In this document: positions 11,655 to 23,194 of the stretch, piece by piece | How positions within the stretch are numbered: the stretch's first letter is position 1 | Layout of the letters: every line of letters starts with the position of its first letter | Origin: Breviolum minutum Mf 1.05b.01 | Taxonomy: Eukaryota > Sar > Dinophyceae > Suessiales > Symbiodiniaceae | NCBI GenBank assembly: GCA_000507305.1 | Contig: DF239280.1 | Span: 177,193-241,192 of the forward strand | Direction: 5' to 3' | DNA: 64,000 nt | The notes under the pieces: generated by a model | What the model was told of the DNA's origin: nothing | What the model saw: the letters and a program-made list of their open reading frames with translations, nothing else | Database searches by the model: none | Program-made: the position numbers and the translations under genes

Positions 11655-13755
11655 ACTTGTTAAGATAGAAGCTGTAAACATCTATTTTTTTTCGTTTAAC
11701 AGAGCCATTTGAATCCTTGAAACGTTTTTCTGGTGTTGTTTTTTCAGCTCAGGTTGATTGATCCAATTTCGCCTCTGGAAATGTATGGCTGTGTGGAAAG
11801 TTCTTGGAGTATTGTGCTAGCGGTGGGGACCCGGGGTGGGGGTGATATGAAACGTAAAAAAGGGATCATGAGAAGGAGGTGTTCAAGGTGTCTAAAAATA
11901 TTCTGCCTATGAAAAATGGGTGAACTATTTGGTCAATTGTCAACTCCAATGTTTGGAAGCGATTTTCCACTTCTTTTTGTGTTTTTCTTGAGGCAAAATG
12001 CCCATCAAAAGGAAACACAACGTTCCACACTTTTCACACACAATCAGAACTACCAGGACTTTCTCCCTCCAAAGCCAAATTAGCCAGGCAATTGGCCTTG
12101 CTAACATCAGCAAGTGCGATGTACTTCGAGTCCCCGGTGCCAATAACTGGACCAACACCACGGTGATTGAGGCGTGCTGGCTGGCTGTTTTCAGGGTGCT
12201 AAGGGAAGAAGCCTGTTGTGAGGGAATGGAAAGGAACAACATGAAATCAACTACCCGAAGAACTCATTTGGTTGGGAATTTTCAGCACTTTGCGGAATTT
12301 TCAGCATTTTGACCAGTGTCAGTCTCAGTGCCACATATTTCAGATCATTTCAGATCATGGCACCTAGAGATCTAAGTTGTGCAACCGACCTAACTCAAAA
12401 TGCCACTTCTCACCTCACCGAAAGCAGCAACTGTTTGAAACCAATGAACTTAACACAACTACAGATTCGAGGCTACACCGTTTTAGGCGGTTGGTCATGG
12501 TGGGAAAACCACAGTTATATACATACAATCTATTTAATCTATTTGTTGTTAAAGGCTTGCTAGAGTTTATTTGCATTTGTCGACTTACCCGTACTATTTC
12601 TACACTTTCTATCCCCAAATTTTCACTTTCCAGTCACTTTCCAGCCCCTTGATTTGTTCTCAAGTTATGCATTTATTATGATTTTCTGAGGTTTTCCCAA
12701 AGTATGCTTGGGATATCATTCCTTTTAGTAGCTACAAGGGATGTAAAAGTTCAAGTCCGCAGCATCTGCCATCCAACTGGGAGAGTTTGTGGTACGAGCG
12801 GCATTTTTTCAGGGAGGAAAGTTCACTGTTTCTTTGTATCCGCTCTTTGAACAATAGGGCCATGGTTGATCAAGTATATTGAAATGTTTTTGGAGTCTAG
12901 TCATTTTACCATGATATATAGTGACTTTATGTGACTTCAGCTGAGGCTACCTCCAATTGTGGTTTATTCGTATGTCTACGGATTCCTACGATTAGCATTA
13001 TTTCATGGCCATTTCAGGTCAGTCAATTGTCATTTGGACAGACAGATTGACATCATTTGACTAAGATTATGTCATTGTCAGTGATCCTTTCCTGAAAAAT
13101 TCGCAATTGATAGCCACTTTAAAGACTTCGTGGGTTTCAGGTCCAGAATCCTTCATTGTTATGACAACCTGGTCCTCGTTTCAGAACCTGAAATTCCAAT
13201 GACCGCAGGGACGATGAGTCGACCGGAGTCCTGAAGCACCAGAACAGTGATGCTGAAATCAAGGTAAATGGTCTGCAATATATACAGTATGATTATGGTC
13301 ACATACATTTTAAAGGTCCACATATATTTGCACAAATATTATGATACACACTTTTGGATTAATTTTGAATTTTCCTCTAACTATTCATTATCTAAATTCA
13401 TCTTTATATTCTACACACCATGGTACAGATTATATGCAGGTGAAATGATTACCCGGACCAGCCAATCGGGCCAATCACTTGGGGATTTGACTGTCAACCT
13501 TCCAACCCCTTCCAACCCTGGGCGGGAGATCAGGGTTGGATCCGGGCATATATAATCATTTTTGAATACATAGAATACATTTGTGTATCAAGTACAGTAT
13601 CACAATATAGTTTGTATGATGCATAGAAAATATCTGAGACATATGCATATGCATGTGTGTTTTCTTATAGTATTGGCATATTTGTTGGAGATAAGCAATT
13701 TTTGTACAACATGATCAGACTGTATGACGCAACATGAGTTTTGGGTTGCCTTCAG
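11655..13755. other. stretch without a convincing gene
   Basis: This region contains an open frame on each strand at about 11940-12312, neither clearly coding, and a tiny exon-like block at 13209-13263 ending AAATCAAG|GTAAATGG. A short hairpin CCAACCCTG...CAGGGTTGG lies near 13510-13538. The rest is AT-rich and unremarkable. Confidence 0.4.
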
Positions 13756-13928
13756 CCAGCGGCTAGCCATGCGTCATCCCGGTCCAGCCCGGCAAACGTC
13801 GGTCCGTGGGCTGCTTCAGAGGCAAAACTTTTGCGCATGTGCAATTTGGGCTCGTTGGAGCAACACCCCAAATTGTTTGGCCAGTTGAAACCATGTTTGC
13901 ACAGTGTGGATACAAGATACAGTTGCAG
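13756..13928 (+). CDS. putative internal exon, unknown function
   Basis: The acceptor is GGGTTGCCTTCAG|CC and the 5' splice site is AGTTGCAG|GTAGTC. The frame between them is open for 57 codons, Ala/Ser-rich at first and then ASEAKLLRMCNLGSLEQH. The base composition is clearly more GC-rich than the flanks. An opposite-strand frame is also open here but lacks comparable splice sites. Confidence 0.5.
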
Positions 13929-14049
13929 GTAGTCAATTATCAAACCCAGATAATTTTCTAATGATTTGAGTCCTTCTGTACTGTTTGGTAGTCTTTCGGG
14001 CGTGGTGTTTTGCTGCTGTTGTGTTCGAACTATTGAGGGGAAATCCACT

Positions 14050-14262
14050 GCAGGGATGTTGGACAAACATGTTGTAGAGAAATCTTGGAAAAGGGTGTTG
14101 TAAAGAAGTGTTGCGGAGACTTGTTGGGAAGAGTGTTGCTGAGAAGAGTTGGAGAAGGGTATTGTGGAGAAGTGTTGGAGAAGGGTGTTGAGCAGACAAA
14201 GGTAGAGATGTGTTGGAAACGTGTGTTGCAGAAGTGTTGGAGGAGACTGTCGTAGAGAAGTG
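14050..14262. repeat. degenerate minisatellite, roughly 15 bp period
   Basis: Variants of GTGTTGNNGAGAAGT recur at a spacing near 15 bases. Because the period is a multiple of three and lacks stops on the complementary strand, all three frames of that strand are open (Leu/Gln/Phe/Ser/Thr-rich), which mimics genes. Confidence 0.8.
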
Positions 14263-14656
14263 TAAGAGTCATCCGTCAATTCCGAAATGCATTTGAGTTT
14301 CTCACGTCACAAAGCCGATGTCCTACATAAATATGGTGTACGGATGAACCTGTTTTCTAAATGAAGGGTACCTGGACGACCTGAGAGGGATTCCCTTGTT
14401 CAATGATCCTCAACAGCTCAAGGATCCTCAGGCGTTACTTCACGATACTTGGGATGCTCCCCTGCCCAGGGTGCCAATGGAAAGTAAACATTGGCACGGA
14501 TCACCGAGAACAGACATGTGAATCAGGTATTACATATAGTTAATAGTCAGTGCACAATGCGGGCATGCTGTTTTGACCTTTGTGAAAAAACATGCAATCG
14601 AAATATACGGAACGTGGAACTCATTTTGTGCATAGCGTTTTTTGATGGACGGTATT

Positions 14657-14671
14657 GGGGGGGGGGGGGGG
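14657..14671. repeat. G15 homopolymer
   Basis: An uninterrupted run of 15 G residues, unusual for this AT-leaning sequence. It could form a quadruplex or stall a polymerase, and its exact length is a likely site of sequencing error. Confidence 0.9.
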
Positions 14672-14881
14672 AAAACATTCAAAGGACATATTTCAGATTG
14701 GATCTCAGTGCTTGAAGAACATGAGACCTCATGAGACCATATGAAAGTCAAAAATTTCAAGAGAAACTCCAAACTCTCCGAGGAAATCGTTTCCTTTTTG
14801 TATTTTGAAGGTACCTGGGGATGTTGAAGGGGTCTGTTGGAATTTTCTTAGGAAACTCCCGTGTGTGATTGAGAGTTGTGA

Positions 14882-15001
14882 ATCAAGAGAGCTCCTAGGG
14901 AGAAGGCCCGGCCCTCGGCTCCTGCTTCCAGTCGTGCTGGAAAAAACCGTTGGATGAAGGGCTCCATGTGTTTAGAACAACAGTTGGCCATAGGGTTTTG
15001 A
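14882..15001 (+). CDS. weak putative exon, basic
   Basis: One frame of 39 codons reads as a basic, Ala/Pro/Ser-rich sequence (REKARPSAPASSRAGKNRW). It is more GC-rich than its surroundings. Another + frame and the opposite strand are open too, and the splice borders are poor, so this is a low-confidence call. Confidence 0.28.
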   Translation: MKRAPREKARPSAPASSRAGKNRWMKGSMCLEQQLAIGF

Positions 15002-15409
15002 TGACGTTTATGTTTACTAAGTTTACTATGCGGTTCTGGTACCGTAAAATTCCTTAAAAAAGAAAACACATGTCACTTGGCCATCCACTACCTTTTTGAA
15101 ACTTATTGTTTCTCGCTGAATGATTTCAGAAACATATAACACATGATAAATGATGATAAATGATTGTTCTTGTTGAAACGCTATGATTTGGAGCCACATC
15201 CACGTAGCATCCGAGTCTTTTAATTACAGCATTTTAATAGTTGGTTTACTCTGGTTCCATCGAAGGACATCCGGGTCTTTTGCGAAAAAGTGCTTACATG
15301 TGACCTTTGCAGGTTATCTACGGATGTGGCGTGGTTTTTTCCATGTGACCACCTGCATTTGGCCTTCAGCCGATATTTCTGGGGCCTGAAACGCCAATGA
15401 TGTAAACAG

Positions 15410-15678
15410 GTCGACCTTCTTGTCATTGCTATCGTTGCCCAACATCCCGATTTGTTGCTGACCATTCAATTAGTAGTGAATTATACAGTGACCGTACCCG
15501 TGGATTTCCACATCATGATCATCATGGACCATCCAACCAGTTCAACATTGGACCCCATGGGGATGAAAAATCTAGGAATCAAACACTCACAGTTTTCCAC
15601 TGATGTAGGAAATGATTTACCCTTGGTTCCTAAAAGTCTGGAGCCAAAACCTGCAATACTTGGTGTTCTCGCAGAGAA
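15410..15678 (+). CDS. putative internal exon, unknown function
   Basis: The acceptor is GATGTAAACAG|GT (an AG|G junction) and the 5' splice site is GCAGAGAA|GTAAGTAA, a perfect GTAAGT. The frame is open for 89 codons. It begins strongly hydrophobic (LLVIAIVAQHPDLLLTIQLV), which could be a membrane or buried segment. It then becomes polar with an internal DHPTSSTLDPMGMKNLG. This is one of the best exon calls in the window. The family is not recognised. Confidence 0.6.
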
Positions 15679-15808
15679 GTAAGTAATCCATTCCAAAGAA
15701 ATTGTTGATTGGGGATGACAGTTGTTCATCAACCACTGTACTGGTAATGACAAGACCAACTTGGGTGACTTGATGGAACTTTTTTGTAGGCTGAAACAAC
15801 CTAAGTAG

Positions 15809-15957
15809 GCCAATACGACTATATTATATCATATTATCCTGTCGAATGGATTCAAAAAAACGACGTGCTAATGATCATATACGAAACTCTCGTGGGATAT
15901 CCATTGAGTTCCAACAACAGCCTGCTCCCATGTATCGCTGGGTATGCAAACATGGCG
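15809..15957 (+). CDS. putative exon downstream of the 15.4 kb exon
   Basis: It follows CTAAGTAG|GC and ends at ACATGGCG|GTAGGA. The open frame reads as globular sequence with DVLMIIYETLVGYPLSSNN. The reading phase does not match the GTAAGT donor of the previous exon. It would match an alternative donor at CTTG|GTGTTC near 15662, so the two may or may not be consecutive. The function is unknown. Confidence 0.48.
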
Positions 15958-16219
15958 GTAGGACATCCTCTTCTAGACTGAAAAAAAAACCGTCACAAGT
16001 GAACATATCAAAATGATGAGAAACATGTAACAGATAGTCTTGATTTATGTCACAGATATGTATGTTATTATTATACAATGATATTTACATATACATATAT
16101 ATGTATACATACAGTATGATACTATATGGTGTTTATTGTATATGTGTAAATTATACATGCTGTATTTTAGATATGTATAACTTTTACGACTCGTACTCCT
16201 CCCTAAGTTGTGTGACCAG

Positions 16220-16369
16220 GTGGACAAGCTTCAAATGACAGACTGCTTCCGCAATGGGGACTTTGTCCGTGCACAGGCTGGGGAAGCGAATAGCGAACGA
16301 ACCAATGGGGCAGATATAAACAGATCAATGGAAGCTTCAGATGGGCATGGTCATCCGCACACACACGCA
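16220..16369 (+). CDS. putative internal exon, polar, unknown function
   Basis: Fifty codons in phase lie between GTGACCAG|GT and ACACGCA|GTACCA. The sequence is polar and charged (GDFVRAQAGEANSERTNGAD) and ends in a His-rich segment. If not spliced, the frame runs on through a hydrophobic tail to TAG at about 16417. The family is not recognised. Confidence 0.45.
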
Positions 16370-17322
16370 GTACCAATATTTATCATAGTAGTGCTAGTAG
16401 TACTAAGCATGTACTAGGACTACTATGAATAGTATTTTATACTTGCACTCACCACAACAGGGGTGTGTGTGGGAGGGCATCACGTTTGGGGGAGGATGGA
16501 ACCATAGAATGCTGCGGCATATAAACACAGCATACGTGTTACATTGTACAGATTCATAATGAATTCACAGATGTGTACATAATACCAGACTTTGATCATC
16601 CCAGCTAGCTACGCAGGGTATTCGAAAACATGTCAAATCGCTCTTCAGAAGAGTTTTTGGACTCTGCCAATCGTCCAAATGCATCACTTCTGTGTATTAC
16701 GAAGTGAATTGACCTATGGAAAGAAGTTACGAACATGCGTGCAATTCTTTTCAGCAACACCTTCTTGGCGATATTTATTCGATTACATTGGTCTGTTCAT
16801 TGCAACACTTATGTTATATATAGAATCTCAATTCCTGTACATTATATTGTGATAATTGATATGAACTATATACTTGCTTACCAACGTTTGATGTGATTAA
16901 GTTTTTTGTGATTAAGAATCCTGTTTCATTGATATGTTCTTTCATGCATCAGTTTCTGCGTGGTCCACCTGTAGGTTCTGGCATTGGGAGATCATCGCTC
17001 CTATGTGTGAAAACCAAGGACTACAGGGCTTGTACATGTTTGTTTGATTTCCGAACTTGCTACAACACTTCCCCGAACATGCTTGTGTTGAAAGATCTCT
17101 GATTTGCTGAGATGGCTAACTTGAGGCGACGCAATGTTCAATGAAAACCTTGTCATTTGGAATACAAACCCCTGCACCATTGCCTACACACTCGGAAAGG
17201 CTTCTGCATCTTGCAGAAGAATAGCATAAATATTCTTAACCTTGAATGGGACTCTTTCATTTTTTTCCTGTTGCTTTCATCCAAGTAGAATTATCAGAAG
17301 GAACATGCTGGATTTTTTTCAG

Positions 17323-17399
17323 CGGGAAACCAAGTTGTCCATCTACAGGTCAAATTTCTCAGCAAATATGCAGACCCAATAGGCTGGAACAACCGCTAG
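17323..17399 (+). CDS. putative terminal exon, frame ambiguous
   Basis: A strong acceptor, GGATTTTTTTCAG|CG, is followed by a frame reading GNQVVHLQVKFLSKYADPIG and ending at TAG 17397-17399. A second frame from the same acceptor stays open to TGA near 17464 and also looks plausible. The position of the exon is therefore better supported than its frame. Confidence 0.4.
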
Positions 17400-17796
17400 C
17401 TGATTCAGATGCATGCTACGTTGTTCATGATTGCACTCAGCTCTCATCACATGGCGCAGCATGATTTGACCCCTTCAGAATAGTTGTTTGTTAAAGGGGC
17501 ATGACAAAGTTCAAGTGCCTAGTTTTTTGTGTTGTGACCTTCACGTGGTAGCAGAACTGATATTTGGGAACACAAATTTCTATGTATGACGACAGATAAG
17601 ATAAAATAGATATATCATGTGTGTGTGAGATGCAAGAGGAAGAGAGTTTTTTTTACATTGCACTATATATCTACGTATTCCACCCTCCAATTTCTTTAAT
17701 GTATATATAATATCATATCATGAAAACATGATCTTCTAGTTAGGGCCTTTTGGAGACCTCTGGATCATGCCCCTTTCCATGATCCCCTCGTTCCAG

Positions 17797-17852
17797 ACCT
17801 GCGAATCACCGGTTTGGACGATCCAGAGGGTTTTTTAGAGCCATACTTAATA
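17797..17852 (+). CDS. short putative exon
   Basis: The acceptor CCTCGTTCCAG|AC is followed by LRITGLDDPEGFLEPYLI and a candidate 5' splice site TAATAC|GTACAT. The segment is short but its composition is convincing. The phase does not fit directly onto the next candidate at 17884. Confidence 0.4.
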
Positions 17853-17883
17853 CGTACATACAATGAATCATGTATGATCTCAG

Positions 17884-18055
17884 GTTGCACATATGCCAAT
17901 CCACAGCAAATCAATCCGAGAACATCCTCTGAAGAGAATCGCTTCGCTTCCCGATGGGGTATCGACCAAGGTGCTCACGACAGCAGCATCCGATCATTTG
18001 GGAGCCAAGGACTCAGACAGCGGCGTAAAGATTGACTTAGGGGAGCGAATGAAAT
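17884..18055 (+). CDS. putative exon, unknown function
   Basis: The acceptor is TATGATCTCAG|GT and the frame is open for 57 codons, with a candidate 5' splice site GAATGAAAT|GTAGGA, or otherwise a stop TGA at 18067-18069. The sequence is well balanced (LKRIASLPDGVSTKVLTTAA, then a short acidic/Gly stretch). The family is not recognised. Confidence 0.5.
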
Positions 18056-18266
18056 GTAGGATGATGTGACTTCATGTAATTACTATTTTTTTATTTTTTT
18101 TTTCATATACATACAGATCTTATATGTTTTTTCGTAGAGAAACTGCATAAACATATACATGTGTGTGTGTTTGGCCTAAAATTTTTGAGTACATTCGAGT
18201 ATTTCCCAGTTTACTCTAGTATGATACTTTCACATTTTTCTTACCAGAGTTTCTACCAGCTTCCAG

Positions 18267-18323
18267 TTGCATGGAACAGGGGCGCATTCGGAGTCCCAAA
18301 ATGAACGTTCGAACGGTTGTCAT
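18267..18323 (+). CDS. short putative exon
   Basis: The acceptor ACCAGCTTCCAG|TT and the 5' splice site GTTGTCAT|GTGTAT enclose a frame reading EQGRIRSPKMNVRTVV. A longer competing frame from the same acceptor continues to about 18464. Low confidence. Confidence 0.3.
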
Positions 18324-18457
18324 GTGTATTCACATATTTCCTGTATTGCGGCACTGGTATTGCTGCAATCGCAAAAGGAGTTTGCATCGAAGTTTCGGGG
18401 AAATAGTCAAAAATCCCTCCCAAATGCTAGTCAGATTTTAAAGCTCATCCATATTGA

Positions 18458-18613
18458 ACAGTAGCAATCCGCAAAAAAAGCTGCCTCCAAAAAGTCTCAT
18501 TCAACAAGGTGATTTTGGCACGTTCCACGGCTGGGGCACCATTGGCACCTATTAGTTGGCACGAAGCTCAGGGGGAACTGGATGAGGCTGAAGGCCACCA
18601 TCCAGAGGGATGA
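18458..18613 (+). CDS. weak putative exon
   Basis: A frame of 51 codons without Met ends at TGA 18611-18613. Its second half (APLAPISWHEAQGELDEAEG) looks coding. Splice borders are poor (only CCGCAAAAAAAG upstream), and an opposite-strand frame is open too. Confidence 0.32.
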   Translation, partial: TVAIRKKSCLQKVSFNKVILARSTAGAPLAPISWHEAQGELDEAEGHHPEG

Positions 18614-19412
18614 TGGTGGTTGACATTTTAGCACAATGTTCACGTCACTTTTACGGTCTTGAGAATTGCAGAAGCTTTGAGTTGGGGGAACATGAAAAGC
18701 CGCAGGATCCAAAAATGGTGGTGCCTTTATTACTGCATTTCAGCAATGTTCAGGTTGTTAAAGATTTCAATCGTGAGACAAGTTTAAGACACTAGGCTTG
18801 GTCCTGATACGGGATTATACAGGTCCATGTTTCCAAACGCTGCGTTCCACTGAGGCAGTTTATGAAGTGTCCTGTGACCGGTCTGAAGGTGAAGGGCGCT
18901 GGGGTTTGTCATTGTTCTCGCATTGGTCATGTCAACATTGATGAACATCAACATAAACAACCACTACCAACATGAACATTAATACGAAAAAGAACAGAAG
19001 CAAGTACTTAATAACTTAATAACAATTGGAATATTGATATCCACGCACACCCACATGGTGCTGGCTTGATAGATGGACATGCTGCTGGAAACCAGGGACT
19101 CATAGCAATTTTCAGCTGTCTCTCACCCATTCGGATCTTTGACACGGATTTTGTGAAATTGTAGTATGATGTAGTATGTATACATACAATCTACTGTACA
19201 TAGATACATAGTCTATTTCATATGTCTCTCATCCAGCCGAAAGCAAACATACAACTTCATACAACTACATAAAGATTACATAAAGAACGAAGCATAGGGG
19301 GGATCTGCCACACGATGCCACGCCAACCAAATCTTGCGGAGGAGAAAAGGAAGGTGGCCAAGCCCATGTAGGCTTGTGTTCCAAGAGGGTGGCCAGAGTT
19401 TGGACAGTATAG
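18614..19412. other. no convincing gene
   Basis: A small exon-like block lies at about 19316-19367 (ending AGCCCAT|GTAGGC, reading PRQPNLAEEKRKVAKPM). Otherwise I see only short random frames. Confidence 0.35.
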
Positions 19413-19508
19413 ATTCGGAAGAATGACGAGGATTCAGGAGGCTTTATTGTCCAAGTCTTTCCACGTATCGTTAAGTATCTCGTATTTGATGTCAAATATT
19501 TACGCTGA
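19413..19508 (+). CDS. putative terminal exon, unknown function
   Basis: It follows GACAGTATAG|AT and reads 31 codons, including RKNDEDSGGFIVQVFPRIVK, to TGA at 19506-19508. The opposite strand is open here as well, with a lower-quality composition. Confidence 0.4.
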   Translation: MRKNDEDSGGFIVQVFPRIVKYLVFDVKYLR

Positions 19509-20558
19509 TGACGAATACTATCGGAGCTTGGATTTGTTTGCTGAGAAGGCTAGGGACTTAGGAGCCCTCAGTCATGCAGCTTACTGAAGTACCATGAACG
19601 TAGAACCTCCAGGATCTTAAAATTTTCCCAGTGAAGTTTCGTTACTCCAAAACAAGCGGCTTGTTTTTCCTGCCCAGGCACTAATACTGGCCATTTCTGC
19701 GGAGTGATGCCAACAAAAAGCTGGAAACACATTGTGGGTTGGATTTCAAGTGATTTAAGTAGATGCACAATTGAACCAGAAACACTCAGATAATCAGAAT
19801 TTGAATTAAATTTGAATTGATTTGTGCCCCAGTTGTGATTGGACCATGCTAATCAACAGGGATTGATATTCTCTGATATTCCTTATTACCATGTGGGATG
19901 ATCATCAACCATAGCCCTCTAATCTACCCTTGCAGCCATGAATCCATGCAAACCGGCATACTGCACCTCCATGAATCCAAAGCTTTGTTCCAAAGGGATG
20001 GGGAATCTTTCCGTCTCACCCTTTGGATAGCCAAGTGGAGTCAAAGAAAAACAAGAAAAACCTTGCCCTAAGTAGATGTTTGTGATACGTATGGGCACTT
20101 GCTGCCGGGCTCCCGACCCCTTGATGTTATTGGGTCGAGCTCAATCAAGTTTTTTATCCCAGAGTCCTTGTTATGGCTGCTGTGACAACAGATGGAGAGG
20201 AAGTGTAGAACTGAGATTCCGAGCGTTCTCTTTACTGGGTAAATTAAGAAGACGTGTTGTAAATTTGAAGATGCTGCACAATGTCCTAGTGTTTGCAGGG
20301 TTTTGTTTGATTATGCAGTGACTTAATCAATTGATTTCCAAGTGATTCCCCTTTACTGAAGAAGACTTGCATTGAAGAAGCATATGATATGGTAGGCCTC
20401 TTTGAGAAGGCTAGGCATGATGTACAGATATACTGTATACTGATATACCAACATTTTTCATCATTTTTCCTTGAACCCTGCACTTTTATGTTTCATTGTT
20501 GTTTTGATATCATCCTGCTGCTATTTTTCTTGGACGGACACCCCCTGACACCCTGCAG

Positions 20559-20638
20559 CTGTTTTAGTTGCTTTCCAGGCATCAGGTTGGCTGCGGCTGG
20601 AAGGAAACAAATATACAAACATCAAACCAAGAAATTAA
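20559..20638 (+). CDS. putative terminal exon
   Basis: From the acceptor GACACCCTGCAG|CT the frame reads VLVAFQASGWLRLEGNKY and on to TAA at 20636-20638. A second AG (GCTTTCCAG at about 20578) would give a shorter exon. The function is unknown. Confidence 0.38.
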
Positions 20639-20693
20639 AGTCCTTATCAACTGAGGCGCTTACCTTATCAACTGATGCACCTTTTTTTTTCAG

Positions 20694-20747
20694 TTGTTTG
20701 ATGAAAGGAGAACACATATTCCTGAACAGAACTTGTTTCAGATTTAG
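20694..20747 (+). CDS. putative terminal exon
   Basis: A textbook acceptor (CCTTTTTTTTTTCAG|TT) is followed by a short frame, FDERRTHIPEQNLFQ, ending at TAG 20745-20747. The acceptor is the main evidence; the exon is too short to identify. Confidence 0.42.
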   Translation: MFDERRTHIPEQNLFQI

Positions 20748-20982
20748 ATTGCTGAATGTTATCTCGGAAATGGCCGTTGCAGTGTGAAAAAAACTAAGAG
20801 TTCTTTACATCAAAGGCACCTGAGGACACGAAAATCATCCATCCAGAGTCACGTCTCAGGGAACATATACATTTTGATCAAGAAGATCCTGCGTTATGAC
20901 ACTATACTGAAGGAATAGATAAACTAACACTAAAACTACACATTTTTGGTGTTTGGCACATTGCTTTCATGCAATGGCACAG

Positions 20983-21098
20983 GCATCCATGAACCTCCTG
21001 GGGTGGGGTTGGTGCGGTGGTCGGATTCTCAACACATGGCTATTACAAAGGCCTTGCTAGGATGTTATGTAGGGATTTGGTACACCTCTAGTGACAAA
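20983..21098 (+). CDS. putative internal exon, unknown function
   Basis: The acceptor is GCAATGGCACAG|GC and the 5' splice site is AGTGACAAA|GTAAGTCGG, a consensus GTAAGT. The 38 codons read as a typical globular segment (PPGVGLVRWSDSQHMAITKA, then GIWYTSSDK). This is one of the best-bounded exon candidates. No family is recognised. Confidence 0.6.
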
Positions 21099-21635
21099 GT
21101 AAGTCGGTTTTTAAACCTAGGGAACCTATGACCTGGTACAAGGGATAGCAACTTACTGATTCTGATTGCCCTTGCAATTCGATGGCTTTGACCTATGTTG
21201 ACCTGTACTTGATTTACTGAAGCTGACTAGTGATGTCAGCCAATCAAGCAGGTTTGCCAACTAGGTATTAAGGTCAAGCACCATGTGCAGATCTCTACAC
21301 TTTTTCTACCTATTGAAAAGATGAGGACTTCAGTGGGATCACAATCATCAAGAATTGATCAGTGGTTATTATTTATCAGTTTCCGGCTGAGGGCTTCAAA
21401 GACTTTTGAGAATGATGTTCACTTCTGCTGAACCTCACATAAATCACCACATCCCCTTAACCTTTTGTTTGACACCATCATTTGTGTTGTGGCTGTTGTG
21501 CTGGTGTGTATCTCTGCTGCAACAGAACTGCCACCAAAGGTCATCCCGTTTTCAGAGTATCCAACACTCAACTTGTAATATTTATATACGTGCACATGTA
21601 TGTGTATATATATTTATGAAGCAGCTTTTTGCAAG

Positions 21636-21682
21636 GCGATCGCTCAAACGCTGCAGAGGCTCTCGGAAGAGGACAGGAAAAA
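21636..21682 (+). CDS. short putative exon
   Basis: It lies between TTTTTGCAAG|GC and GGAAAAA|GTGAGC. The frame reads AIAQTLQRLSEEDRK, an amphipathic helix-like segment. It is short, but both splice sites are good. Confidence 0.42.
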
Positions 21683-21827
21683 GTGAGCGTTGGCTTTGTT
21701 CCCTTCAAAATTTGGGGTATTTGGAGGATCCCTAACTTGGAGATACAGGGTCAATTATGATTACTGACATATTTTCACCTCTACTTAGGGAAAACATGAA
21801 ATTTATGATTGGAGTGATATCTTTCAG

Positions 21828-22033
21828 ATTGGAATTTCAGGCCATCAACAAAATAGCTTGGATGTTCTAAACATCTTGCTGGAAGCAAATCCGGGATGCT
21901 TGTCAGGATGACCATCGCCATGTGCAAGCAGCAGAGCCGCAATGCTCAGATGAAGCGATCAGTGATCAGAGTTGGCGTGAAATGTTCAAACCATGGACAT
22001 ATATTGTTGCTGAGTTATATTCATTACATAATA
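21828..22033 (+). CDS. putative exon pair or frameshifted exon
   Basis: From the acceptor GATATCTTTCAG|AT one frame reads NSLDVLNILLEANPGCLSG, reminiscent of an ankyrin-repeat helix, and stops at 21909-21911. A second frame starting after TTGTCAG|GATGACC (21907) reads HVQAAEPQCSDEAISDQSW and ends near AATAG|GTATAT (22034). The two overlap by a few bases, too close for a normal intron. A one-base frameshift is therefore the simplest explanation. The ankyrin idea is a weak inference. Confidence 0.4.
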
Positions 22034-23194
22034 GGTATATTTGATAATATATGATACATATTTTGAATCTTATATTTTGCATATTGTCTTTGCAATGTAT
22101 TGTTGTATAATCTATTTGTTTCTAGAGATTGCATTTTACTCTATACATATTGTGTTTTAACATGACTTACTGGATACATGATATATTCTACACTTTTTTA
22201 GTATATAGATATTGTGCCAATGATTGTTTTTTCTTCTCTATATATATATAGAAGTACAACTTGTATATATATATATGTAATATTCAATTCACTATTATTT
22301 CTTTTATGTGGTTTATTATATGTTAATTTACTTGTGCATCAGTGTATTATTATTATTCGTTTCATTGATCTCAGTAAATATATATACATCATCTGAGTGC
22401 TGGTTTTGGATACAAGCAACAATTTCCTACTTGTAGTCCTTCAAGTGGCTGTGGGGCCCAAGTTTTTGAAAAGCCAGAGTCAAAGTCGCCTCGATATGGG
22501 TGTCTCAACAGCAGGAGCCAAGAATATCATGTCTATTGGATGGGGCTCGTGACAACCTTTTGATTTCTGTGATTTGCTGGAGCTGTCATTTCCTGTTGCA
22601 TAGTATATTTAATTGTAACATTTGTAGTGTATCCTGTTATCGCAACATTGTGAGTTATACATATATATACATATGCATATATATTTATATGTATATNGGA
22701 TTATTGGAAGGTGTACCTGTTTGGAAACCCAATGTGTACTGGAAAATCCAATAGGAAATGGATCGACCTGTGACCTGTGATTTTTCCATGAATGTTAAAT
22801 CCACCAATTTCCAGTGTGTCATTTGTTATGGGGGGAGGGGAAGCCCTCCCATTGAAATTGAGGCAAAAAAGCAACGCATATCACAACATCTGACTTGCTG
22901 GAAATCTCGCCTGGTTGACTCGAAAGAAAAATCATTTGAAAAAATGTGAGGTGCCACCAGAGGATGATGATGAGACTGCCAGGGCATCCAAGATCTCAGG
23001 ATATGATTCGTGAAAAACTGTTGAAAGTCCGCGGAGTCCATAAGGCAGTTTGTGTTTGAGAAAATTCAAAGTTGACCTGGCATATGCAAATTGAATCATG
23101 TTGACAACTATTATATATATTATATATATTATATATATTATATATATTATATATTATATATATGTACACATGCGCATCCTACGCATATCCGCAG
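22034..23194. other. AT-rich stretch containing an assembly N
   Basis: This stretch is dominated by TA-rich low-complexity sequence (about 22020-22390, 22655-22696 and 23107-23163). A single N lies at 22697 inside a TA run, so the assembly is probably broken there. A frame at about 22758-22949 is open but not convincing. Confidence 0.6.
23107..23163. repeat. ATTATATAT-type AT-rich tandem repeat
   Basis: About six near-identical units of a 9-10 base TATTATATA motif run head to tail. It is a low-complexity array with no coding value. Confidence 0.85.

Noticed and set aside
13752-14279. Minus-strand frames of 80-175 codons rich in Leu, Gln, Phe and Thr
   Set aside because: They coincide with a degenerate 15 bp repeat lacking stops in all three frames. 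The real signal there is a + strand exon at 13756-13928.
21768-21830. Possible third, degenerate copy of the family 1 MITE (ATTTTCACCTCTACTTAGGG)
   Set aside because: Only about 20 bases resemble the core and the terminal inverted repeats are missing.
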